From: Candidatus Eiseniibacteriota bacterium
GTDB lineage: Bacteria; Eisenbacteria; RBG-16-71-46; JAGVPR01
Direction: 5' to 3'
Length of the DNA: 6,381 nt
Assembly: GCA_020052115.1 (NCBI GenBank)
Contig: JAGVPR010000207.1
Coordinates: 1-6,381 of the forward strand
The notes below the pieces were generated by a model. It worked only from the letters and a program-made list of their open reading frames with translations, was not told the DNA's origin and did no database searches. Below are positions 1 through 6,381 of the stretch, one piece after another (the first letter of the stretch is position 1; every line of letters starts with the position of its first letter). A program made the position numbers and the translations under genes.

Positions 1-949
1 CGGCGCCGACGGCGCGCGCGAGGAAGGCTCCGGCCCCGCGCCGGCCGCCGTTCGGCAGGGTCGCCAGGAAGGCGCTGTAGTCGTCGAAGCCGTACGTGCG
101 GAGCCGCTCATCAAACCGCTCCGCCTTCTCGGACCTCTGGACCTCGAGCTTGCCGATCTCGTCCTGGAGCTGCTTGGTGCTCATCTCCCGCTGGCCTCGC
201 GCCGTCCGGTCGCTTCGCGTCAGGCGGGTGCCGATGTTCTCGATGACCAGGGTGTGCGTCTGGAACTGGAGCCGCCGGTATTTCTCGGCGCTCGTATCGA
301 GAGGGACCTCGTGGATCTCCCCGTCGTGGAGTTCGAGGCTCAGCCGGTCCCCAGCCGGATCCATGATGAAGCGCCCGTTCTTCGCCAGGATCGTCTTGGG
401 CACGTTGCCTTCCGTCGTGTCGTAGATGGTGACATCCTTCATGAGGCCCGTGCGGTCGTTGAGCTTCCCGATCAGCATGCTGTACCCTTCGAGATCGTTC
501 ATGAAGACGCCCTCCTTGAGCTCGAGGGACGGCCTCTTCCTGTTGATGTCGAGCAGGAGGTTCGCGAACGCGTGGTTCGTCTCCGGGAGAACGTGATTGT
601 TGAACAGGACGAGCAGCCCGCCGATCACCCCGCTCGCGAGGATCGGGGGGATCATGAGCCGGATCGGATTGATGCCGCTCGCGCGGGCGGCGGAGATCTC
701 GTTGTCGTGGGAAAGACGGCCGAAGGTCATGAGCGCCGCCACGAGCACGCCGCAGGGGACGGACAGCGCGATCATCCAGCCCAGTCCGAGCAAGAAGAGC
801 TGGAGCACCGTCCAGAAGGGAACCCCCTTGCCGATCAGGAGGTCAATGTAGTCGAAGAGGAAATCCATCGTGAGCAGGAACGTGACGACGCCGAACCCCA
901 GGAAGAAGGGGCGCACGTGCTCGCGAAGGATGTAGCGGACGAGGATCAT
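1..949 (-). CDS. LptF/LptG (YjgP/YjgQ) family LPS export permease, C-terminus cut by window edge
   Basis: Inner-membrane permease subunit of the LptBFG ABC transporter, which extracts lipopolysaccharide from the inner membrane and passes it to the periplasmic Lpt bridge. The first 316 residues are present. Hydrophobic segments lie near residues 14-38, 46-76 and 98-118. The family signature GRLSHDNEISAARASGIN (77-94) follows the second segment; in this family it forms the cytoplasmic coupling helix that contacts the LptB ATPase. Residues about 122-250 look like the periplasmic beta-jellyroll (for example KEGVF at 145-149). A charged, probably helical stretch (256-290) comes before the missing second membrane half. 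The usual proteins are about 350-400 residues; this one has not reached its fourth membrane helix by 316, so it should be longer. The start at 949 is supported by GGAGAG five bases upstream. The segment after the third helix leans towards LptF, but LptF and LptG cannot be separated safely here. It is transcribed divergently from the SprA homologue. Confidence 0.9.
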   Translation of the reverse strand, partial: MILVRYILREHVRPFFLGFGVVTFLLTMDFLFDYIDLLIGKGVPFWTVLQLFLLGLGWMIALSVPCGVLVAALMTFGRLSHDNEISAARASGINPIRLMIPPILASGVIGGLLVLFNNHVLPETNHAFANLLLDINRKRPSLELKEGVFMNDLEGYSMLIGKLNDRTGLMKDVTIYDTTEGNVPKTILAKNGRFIMDPAGDRLSLELHDGEIHEVPLDTSAEKYRRLQFQTHTLVIENIGTRLTRSDRTARGQREMSTKQLQDEIGKLEVQRSEKAERFDERLRTYGFDDYSAFLATLPNGGRRGAGAFLARAVGA

Positions 950-954
950 CGGTT

Positions 955-960
955 CTCTCC
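955..960 (-). promoter_or_regulatory. Ribosome binding site of the LptF/LptG-type gene
   Basis: Read on the minus strand, GGAGAG sits five bases before the ATG at 949-947. This is close to the Shine-Dalgarno consensus with good spacing and fixes the start of the permease gene. The encoded N-terminus (MILVRYILRE) is also typical of the family. Confidence 0.7.
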
Positions 961-1189
961 GGTCCCGGGGGAGTATAGGCTGCCGAGGTCCGCCGTGTGG
1001 GACCGAGGCGTCGCCGGCCGGGGCTCGGGCCCCGTCCTTGGAGGGGGACCCAAGCCGAGGACCCCGGCGGCTCCGCTCAAGTTCCGGGACAAGGTCGGGA
1101 CTCGCCGCACATGGGGGCCACGGATGGCAGGGAGATTGCTTCACTACTATCAGTTTCTGCATATGGGCAACGTCCGATCAACCACTTAC

Positions 1190-1193
1190 GAGG
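1190..1193 (+). promoter_or_regulatory. Weak candidate ribosome binding site for the SprA homologue
   Basis: GAGG lies 13 bases before the ATG at 1207 and 10 bases before an in-frame TTG at 1204. The spacing is long for the ATG and better for the TTG, so the true start could be one codon earlier. Many FCB bacteria make little use of Shine-Dalgarno sites, so this weak match neither proves nor disproves the start. Confidence 0.3.
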
Positions 1194-1206
1194 TTTTCAG
1201 ACGTTG

Positions 1207-1335
1207 ATGCTGTTGCGCGCCGTCCACGCCCTGCGACCGATCGTCACAGGGGGGATCGTCTCACTACGCCCCCCCCTCGTGACGATGGCCTTGGCTATCC
1301 TCGCGGCGATTGTCGCGGCGGCGGGGGTGGCGGCT
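1207..1335 (+). other. Predicted Sec signal peptide of the SprA homologue
   Basis: Residues 1-43: a long N-region with Arg at 4, 10 and 21, a hydrophobic core from about 24 to 41 (rich in Ala, Ile, Leu and Val), and a probable cleavage site after GVAA (40-43), before PEEE. This fits export through Sec to the periplasm, as needed for an outer-membrane barrel. The N-region is unusually long. There is no lipobox cysteine, so lipoprotein processing is not indicated. The mature protein begins with an acidic and Ser/Gly-rich linker. Confidence 0.65.
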
Positions 1336-4300
1336 CCGGAGGAAGAGTCTCCTTCAGGCGCATCCTCCGGCGGGGAAGCCCTTCCCGAGGCGACGTCACG
1401 GCTCTGGGACTATCGGCCGGACAACGATTTCGTCTCGCCCCTCCTCCTCCACAACGGCCCTCTGGTCGACTCTCTCTCCGTGGCGATCTGGCGCGGGCTG
1501 CCGCCGCCCGCGCGCACGGCCACCCTGGGAGCGGACTCGCTGGAGACCGAGATCCCTGAGCCGCTCTCCCCGGCGTCACGCGACAGCATGCCGAACCTGT
1601 CCTTCCGGCCGTCGCACCTGGCGCTGGAGGTGAAGAACGACCCGCGGCGCCGCTTCCTGACCTACGACTTCGATCAGGAGCGCGTTCGCGGAGGGCACAC
1701 GCTCAATGAGGCCGAGATCGGACGAAGCACGGCCTGGACGATCCCCGAGTTCTCCTCCGCCTTCACCGCCCAGAACATGCGCCGGATCTGGGTCATCGAG
1801 TCGCTCGCCGGGCTCAAGGACGAGAGGGCCTTCAGGGGGCGTGACACCGCCAGCAACATCCGCATCGAGCTGCCCGTCCAGCTTCCTCCGGCCATCGAGT
1901 CCATCTTCGGTCCCGGGGCCCCGCAGCTCGCGGTGCGGGGAAGCGAGCGGATCACGATGAGCGGCACGCGGCGCTGGACCGTCGGCCAGAAGAAGACCGA
2001 GTACGGCGGACCGTCCGGCTTCCCGCAGCTCGATATGAAGCAGGATCTGAACGTGACGCTGACGGGAACGGTGGGCGAGAAGCTCCACATTGACGTCGCG
2101 CAGAATTCGAACGCCCCCACCGCCCTCGACAACAGCATCAAGCTCCGCTACCAGGGCTACGACGACGAGATCATCCAGAAGGTGGATCTCGGAAACACGA
2201 GCTTGGCCCTGCCCGGCACGCGATACGTCTCCTACGGCGGGCAGCACACCGGTCTATTCGGCGTGAACGTGGCTGCGAAGCTGGCGGCGCTCGATCTGCA
2301 GATGATCGCCAGCAAGGAGGAAGGGGAGGCCGAGAGCCGCTCGTTCGCCGGGACGACCCAGACCGAAGACAAGGTGATCCGCGACATCGAGTTCATCAAG
2401 AACCAGTTCTTCTTCTTCAGCGACCCGGACGGGCGCATACCGCAGATTGATCTCTCGCTGGTGCAGGTCTGGGTGGACGACCGCGACGCGACCAACAACG
2501 TGAACCTCGGAGCCCGCGTCGGTTCGGTCACGGCGGCCGGCCGCACGAGCGATCCGGACTCGCTTTCGGGTTGGTTCCACCGGCTCGAGCTGAACACCGA
2601 TTTCAGCCTGGAGCGAGAGCTGTACTTCGGGCACACCGTCTTGGCACTCCGGCGATCCCTGCGTGAGGACGAGATGCTGGCGGTGGCCTACGTTGACACG
2701 GTGGCCGGCGTCCTCGACACGGTCGGGGTGGTGACATCGGACGCGCTTCTCCTGAAGCTCCTGAAGCCGCCGGATGAAGAGCTGGACCAGAACGACCTGA
2801 GCCAGGGTATCTGGGCGGCGACGCGGAAGCTCGGCATGCGAAACGTCTACTACTTGAACGCCGAGAACATTGACATCACGTCGCTCTCGGTGCAGATCCA
2901 CCGGGATCAGGGCACGACCGACCCCACGAACCTCGGCGCCGTGCCTTTCTTGCAGATCGTCGGGCTGGACCGGCTGAAAGAGATGGGGAGCGGTTATGAG
3001 CCCGGGCACGACGGCAAGGTGGATTGGGACCGGGTCAGCCCCGAGTCAGGGTATCTGGTCCTGCCCGATCTGCGGCCCTTTGCGCCCGACGATGCGGACA
3101 TCAACCAGCGCATGGGGGGGCTGGATGAGGCGCTGAAGCCGGCGAACCGCGACACGCTGCTCCTCGGCGAGGATCAGTTCCCTCAGCTCTACGATTTCCC
3201 GACGCGGAAGGTGAACTCAGTGGATACCCCGTCCCAGTTCTACTTCACCGTGCAGGTGCGGAGCAAGGTCACGAGCTTCACCATCCCGAACGCCATGAAC
3301 CTGATCCCGGGGTCGGTCGTCGTCACGAAGAACGACATGCCGCTCTCCGCCGGCCAGATCCGCGTGGATTACGACCTGGGGACGGTGGAGGTCGTGGAAG
3401 AGCTGCTGCCCTCGGATCGGATCAACATCAGCTACCAGTACGCGCCGCTCTTCGCGATGGGGCAGAAGACGCTGGCCGGGGTCGCGGCCCGCTATGCGCC
3501 CGGTCCCGATCTTTCCGTCGGAACCACATGGCTTTTCCAGAGCAAGGGGAGTCCCGACCGGCGCGTGCGTCTAGAGCAGGAGCCGATCCGCACGGTGGTC
3601 GGGGACGTCAACGTGTCCATCAAGAAGGAGCCGGGCTTTCTGACCCGCTTGGTGGACGCGCTGCCGCTCGTGGACGCGTCGGAGAAGAGCGCGCTGACCG
3701 TGGATGCCGAGGTGGGCCTCTCGTTCCCGAATCCGAATACGCGAAACGAGGTCTACCTGGACGACTTCGAAGGCGTGGACCAGAACGAGGCGCTTTCGCT
3801 GACGCGCACCTCGTGGCGTCCGTCCTCGATCCCCGTTCTGCTCGAGGGCGATCCGGTTCTGCAGGCCGCTCACCACGCGCTCGTCCGGTGGTACGACCCG
3901 CGAAACGTGCACGAAGGGGATTTGCAGCCCACGCTCTCCGAGGCCGAGAGAAACGACGTGCGGGCCTCCCTCGCCGTGCAGTTCCATCCGGACACCACAT
4001 CCGGTTTGGCCGAGACGTCCTGGGCCTCGCTCGTGCAGCCGATCTCGAAGAGCGGCACGGACCTCTCCCGCCAGCAGTTCCTCGACATCTGGGTCAACGA
4101 CGAGATCCCCTGGAGCCGGCGCGACGAGCGCACGGGAACGATCCGTGTGGACCTGGGCACCGTCAGCGAGGATGCCGTCTGGGATCGCGGCTTCCCCTCG
4201 CCGGCCGCCCCGAACAGGAAGCTCGACACGGAGGACAGGGACAAGAACTGGATCTTCGATCAGATCAACGAGGACACGGGCCTCGACACCATCGCCGCCG

Positions 4301-6381
4301 GACAGTCCGGCGACACGAGCCTCGATGACTACGAAGCGCCTTCCGACCCCACGAAGGCCGAGGGCGACGACTGGGCGAAGATCAACGGCACTGAAGGCAA
4401 CCGTGTCTGGGACACGGAGGATCTCAACGCGAGCAGCTTCCTCGAGACCAGGGACGACTACTTCGAGTTCACCTTCGATCTCGCGGACACGAGCTTCCTC
4501 GTCACCGACGTCACCCGGGATTTCGGCACGGCGGGCCTCGATCGTCCGGAGAGCAACGGGTGGCGGCGCTACCGGGTCCCTCTGAACGACGTCTCCGTGG
4601 ATACGGTCAACAGCCCGCAGTGGCAGACGATCCGCCAGGCTCGACTCTGGCTCTCCGGGTTCTCCCAAAGCGCCATGGTCCAGATCGGCGGCCTGGAGAT
4701 CCTCGGCAACCGCTGGCTCGAGCGTCCGATCCGCTTCGCCGACACGACGTACGTGGACACGACGCTCGCGCAGTCCGGCCTGGCGCCGGGGGAGGACTTC
4801 CTCGTCTCGGGGATCAACAACAAGGAGAACAGCGACGTCTACGCGGCCCCGTTCGAGGTGCGGACGCAGGACAATGTTCCCGAGAAGGAGCAGTCGCTGT
4901 GGCTCGAGGTGCGGAACTTCCCGGACCGCCACCAGGGCCAGGCATACCGCCGGTACCTCGACGCCCAGGACTTCACGCTCTACGAGACACTCAAGTTCTT
5001 CCTCCGGCGTGGAGAGACCGACGGGCCCGCGCTCGAGTTCTTCGTGCGATTCGCGCGGGACACGCTCAACTACTACGAGTACCGCGCGCCCGTCCCGACC
5101 GGGTGGCGGAGCGTGAGCGTGCCGCTGGCCGATCTCTCCGAGCTGAAGTCCCTGCCGGCCGATGTCCACGGGATCATCCACAAGGAGCTCGCGGACGGGG
5201 GCGCCTATGTGATCCGGGGCACTCCGTCTTTCACGCAGGTGCGCGAGGTCCAGCTCGGCGTGCGGAACCTGAGCGGCGAGACGGTCTCGTATGGAAGCGT
5301 GTGGCTCGATGAGCTACGCCTCTCCGATGTGAAGAAGAACGTGGGGAGCGCGCGGCGCGTCTCGGCCCGCGTCAAGTTCTCCGATCTGCTCGACGTCTCG
5401 ACGCTCTACGAGAATCGAGGAGCGGACTTCCTCCAGATCGGGAACACGCGCGGATCGGGCACGTTCAGCGAGGATCTGGGCGTCAACGCGAACCTCAGGG
5501 CGGACAAGTTCATGGCGCCGCTCAATCTCAACGTTCCGGTGACGATCGGGTGGCAGAGGAACCGGCAGACCCCGAAGTTCCAGACCGGCAACGATATCGA
5601 ATTCCGCGGACAGGCCCGCGACCGAAATGTCACCGAGCGCGACAGTCGCAAGGTCGATGTCCGGCTCTCCCGGCGGCCGTCTACGAATCCGTTGCTGCGC
5701 TATACGATCGACGGGCTCTCGCTGAGCTTCTCGGCCTCGATGGACCGGAGCAGCCAGCCCACGCGCCGCGATTCGACGCAGGTGTTCACCGGCGCGGCGA
5801 ACTACAGCGCTTCGTTCGCGAGCGTGCGGCCGCTCGTGCTGCCGCGAGACGTCGGCCTGCGATACCTGCCGTCGAACATCAACATCGGCAGCGTCACGAC
5901 CCAGCGGTTCCAGGAACAGTTCACTCGAAAGGGCGGCGATTTGAACGAGCCGCTCGTGCTCCAGACGAAGACCTCCAGCCGGGCCTCGACCCTGAACCTG
6001 TCCACCTCGTACTCGCCGCTCAGGATCGGGCAGTCGGAGCCGATCTCGTACAGCCTTCAGAGCCAGCGCGATCTCCGCGCCTCGGAGAGCACGCTGCCGG
6101 GGAAGTGGATCGGCAAGGAGATCAGCCGCGTGGAGCGGCTCTCTGGGAGCGGCTCCTTCGATGCGCTCAACGGCTGGCTCTCGCCGAGCGTCACCTGGGA
6201 GGGTTCGTTCAACGGAAACCACGGGGTGAGTCTGCGTCGGCCGGGGGATGATCCGTTTCGAGATCTCTGGGAGATGGACAATTCGAGCCGCACGACGCTC
6301 AACATGCGATTCCCGATCGGTTCGCTCCTGCCCGCGCCTCCCCCGCGCGTGCCCGGCCGCGCGCCGGCGCCGGACGACACG
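1207..6381 (+). CDS. sprA: SprA/Sov-type type IX secretion outer-membrane translocon, C-terminus cut by window edge
   Basis: Homologue of SprA (Sov in Porphyromonas), the single-chain outer-membrane beta-barrel through which the type IX secretion system exports folded cargo. The frame is open for 1725 codons to the window end; known SprA proteins are roughly 2300-2500 residues, so several hundred are missing. A signal peptide (about 1-43) is followed by the SprA N-terminal region with SIKLRYQGYDDEIIQKVDLGN (near 310-330; SprA has a very similar segment), GGQHTGLFGV (344-353), KLLKPP (517-522) and FLQIVGLDRL (581-590). Next come DGKVDWDRVSPESGYLVLPD (602-621), GFLTRLVDALPLVD (810-823), the hallmark YLDDFEG (850-856), EDTGLD (1022-1027), NGTEGN (1060-1065) and VWLDELRLSD (1365-1374). 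Alternating beta-strand-like sequence after 1375 fits part of the barrel. No frameshift was seen. ATG 1207 was chosen because it precedes a complete signal peptide; 1204 (TTG), 1111 (ATG) and 1279 (GTG) are alternatives. The assignment to SprA is from remembered family motifs, not a search. Confidence 0.93.
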   Translation, partial: MLLRAVHALRPIVTGGIVSLRPPLVTMALAILAAIVAAAGVAAPEEESPSGASSGGEALPEATSRLWDYRPDNDFVSPLLLHNGPLVDSLSVAIWRGLPPPARTATLGADSLETEIPEPLSPASRDSMPNLSFRPSHLALEVKNDPRRRFLTYDFDQERVRGGHTLNEAEIGRSTAWTIPEFSSAFTAQNMRRIWVIESLAGLKDERAFRGRDTASNIRIELPVQLPPAIESIFGPGAPQLAVRGSERITMSGTRRWTVGQKKTEYGGPSGFPQLDMKQDLNVTLTGTVGEKLHIDVAQNSNAPTALDNSIKLRYQGYDDEIIQKVDLGNTSLALPGTRYVSYGGQHTGLFGVNVAAKLAALDLQMIASKEEGEAESRSFAGTTQTEDKVIRDIEFIKNQFFFFSDPDGRIPQIDLSLVQVWVDDRDATNNVNLGARVGSVTAAGRTSDPDSLSGWFHRLELNTDFSLERELYFGHTVLALRRSLREDEMLAVAYVDTVAGVLDTVGVVTSDALLLKLLKPPDEELDQNDLSQGIWAATRKLGMRNVYYLNAENIDITSLSVQIHRDQGTTDPTNLGAVPFLQIVGLDRLKEMGSGYEPGHDGKVDWDRVSPESGYLVLPDLRPFAPDDADINQRMGGLDEALKPANRDTLLLGEDQFPQLYDFPTRKVNSVDTPSQFYFTVQVRSKVTSFTIPNAMNLIPGSVVVTKNDMPLSAGQIRVDYDLGTVEVVEELLPSDRINISYQYAPLFAMGQKTLAGVAARYAPGPDLSVGTTWLFQSKGSPDRRVRLEQEPIRTVVGDVNVSIKKEPGFLTRLVDALPLVDASEKSALTVDAEVGLSFPNPNTRNEVYLDDFEGVDQNEALSLTRTSWRPSSIPVLLEGDPVLQAAHHALVRWYDPRNVHEGDLQPTLSEAERNDVRASLAVQFHPDTTSGLAETSWASLVQPISKSGTDLSRQQFLDIWVNDEIPWSRRDERTGTIRVDLGTVSEDAVWDRGFPSPAAPNRKLDTEDRDKNWIFDQINEDTGLDTIAAGQSGDTSLDDYEAPSDPTKAEGDDWAKINGTEGNRVWDTEDLNASSFLETRDDYFEFTFDLADTSFLVTDVTRDFGTAGLDRPESNGWRRYRVPLNDVSVDTVNSPQWQTIRQARLWLSGFSQSAMVQIGGLEILGNRWLERPIRFADTTYVDTTLAQSGLAPGEDFLVSGINNKENSDVYAAPFEVRTQDNVPEKEQSLWLEVRNFPDRHQGQAYRRYLDAQDFTLYETLKFFLRRGETDGPALEFFVRFARDTLNYYEYRAPVPTGWRSVSVPLADLSELKSLPADVHGIIHKELADGGAYVIRGTPSFTQVREVQLGVRNLSGETVSYGSVWLDELRLSDVKKNVGSARRVSARVKFSDLLDVSTLYENRGADFLQIGNTRGSGTFSEDLGVNANLRADKFMAPLNLNVPVTIGWQRNRQTPKFQTGNDIEFRGQARDRNVTERDSRKVDVRLSRRPSTNPLLRYTIDGLSLSFSASMDRSSQPTRRDSTQVFTGAANYSASFASVRPLVLPRDVGLRYLPSNINIGSVTTQRFQEQFTRKGGDLNEPLVLQTKTSSRASTLNLSTSYSPLRIGQSEPISYSLQSQRDLRASESTLPGKWIGKEISRVERLSGSGSFDALNGWLSPSVTWEGSFNGNHGVSLRRPGDDPFRDLWEMDNSSRTTLNMRFPIGSLLPAPPPRVPGRAPAPDDT
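1240..1286 (+). repeat. Strong imperfect inverted repeat (hairpin) inside the signal-peptide codons
   Basis: The left arm ATCGTCAC-AGGGGGG (1240-1254) pairs with the right arm CCCCCCT-C-GTGACGAT (1271-1286). This gives eight pairs, one bulged C (1278), then seven more pairs around a 16-base loop (1255-1270). The loop starts with a near copy of the arm (ATCGTCTCAC). The 3' side has no T-run, so it does not look like an intrinsic terminator. It begins 33 bases after the start codon and ends on the internal ATG codon (Met27). It could influence translation or mRNA stability, or be a protein-binding site; the role is unknown. Confidence 0.6.

Larger units (their letters stand above)
950..1206. 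promoter_or_regulatory. Divergent intergenic region
   Basis: About 257 bases between the two divergent start codons, so it must hold both promoters unless transcription begins further inside a gene. The left part (961-1110) is very GC-rich. It contains a small perfect hairpin, CGGGGC-TCGG-GCCCCG (1019-1034), and three copies of CCGAGG (983, 1003, 1055). The right part (1131-1206) drops to about 46% GC (35 of 76 bases), clearly below the flanking genes, and is the best place for the promoter and leader of the SprA homologue. TACTAT (1145-1150) matches a -10 box at four of six positions but has no convincing -35 partner. I do not assign exact promoter elements. Confidence 0.5.

Noticed and set aside
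1019..1034. Short perfect hairpin CGGGGC-TCGG-GCCCCG
   Set aside because: A six-pair G/C stem is easily expected by chance in DNA this GC-rich, and no T-run or conserved context supports a function.
983..1060. Three copies of CCGAGG (983, 1003, 1055) as a possible operator
   Set aside because: The hexamer is short and GC-rich, the spacings (20 and 52) are irregular, and flanking bases are not shared, so chance is the simpler explanation.
254..1207. 317-codon plus-strand open frame running into the intergenic region
   Set aside because: It is antisense to the LptF/LptG-type gene, very rich in Glu, Arg and Asp, and has no recognisable domain. The opposite strand carries a well-supported membrane protein with an SD site.
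1240..1286. Hairpin read as an intrinsic terminator
   Set aside because: There is no T-rich tract on either side, and it sits at the start of an open coding sequence. It is kept as an unexplained structure.
2254..3009. 251-codon minus-strand open frame, with a similar one at 1576-2247
   Set aside because: Both are complementary to conserved SprA N-terminal segments and show no independent coding evidence.
3528..4328. 266-codon plus-strand open frame
   Set aside because: It is an out-of-frame shadow inside the SprA homologue, overlapping YLDDFEG in the true frame; its product is Arg/Gly/Ala-rich without motifs.
3571..5181. 536-codon open frame on the minus strand
   Set aside because: It lies fully antisense to the SprA homologue, whose plus frame has clear family motifs. 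Its Arg/Val/Glu/Leu-rich product shows no recognisable domain, and such antisense frames are expected with G/C-ending codon usage.
5314..6222. 302-codon minus-strand open frame
   Set aside because: Antisense to the SprA barrel region, with low-complexity Arg/Ala/Glu-rich composition and no family motif.
1..6381. CRISPR arrays, tRNA or rRNA genes, insertion sequences
   Set aside because: No regularly spaced repeats, no tRNA- or rRNA-like stretches, and no transposase motifs or terminal repeats were seen on either strand.

Overview
This is a GC-rich stretch holding two protein-coding genes transcribed away from each other, both cut by the window edges. Neither has a stop codon inside the window. 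The left gene (minus strand, start codon at 947-949) is an LptF/LptG-type (YjgP/YjgQ) inner-membrane permease of the lipopolysaccharide export machine. Its first 316 residues are present. The right gene (plus strand, start at about 1207, 1725 sense codons to the window end) is a homologue of SprA/Sov, the giant outer-membrane translocon of the type IX secretion system (T9SS). Its C-terminal part lies outside the window.

Layout: 1-949 LptF/LptG-type permease (minus); 950-1206 divergent intergenic region, GC-rich on the left and falling to about 46% GC over 1131-1206, where the promoter and 5' leader of the right gene probably sit; 1207-6381 SprA homologue (plus). A strong imperfect hairpin (1240-1286) overlaps the signal-peptide codons of the SprA homologue. 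I see no RNA gene, CRISPR array, insertion sequence or intrinsic terminator.

Organism (inference): the two genes point to a diderm, LPS- or lipooligosaccharide-bearing bacterium. SprA is a hallmark of Bacteroidota and relatives in the FCB superphylum. The strong preference for G/C at codon third positions is unlike most Bacteroidota and fits a GC-rich FCB lineage such as Candidatus Eisenbacteria or Gemmatimonadota. I cannot decide between these from the sequence alone.

Working together (inference): both products belong to the cell envelope. The permease feeds lipid-linked saccharide to the periplasmic Lpt bridge, and the SprA homologue forms the channel that carries folded proteins across the outer membrane. 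The point of most interest is an apparently intact N-terminal two-thirds of a T9SS translocon in a GC-rich genome. It carries recognisable SprA family signatures, a duplicated beta-sandwich-like unit and a possible calcium-binding loop. Several long open frames antisense to these genes (up to 536 codons) are by-products of the GC-rich codon usage and are not annotated.
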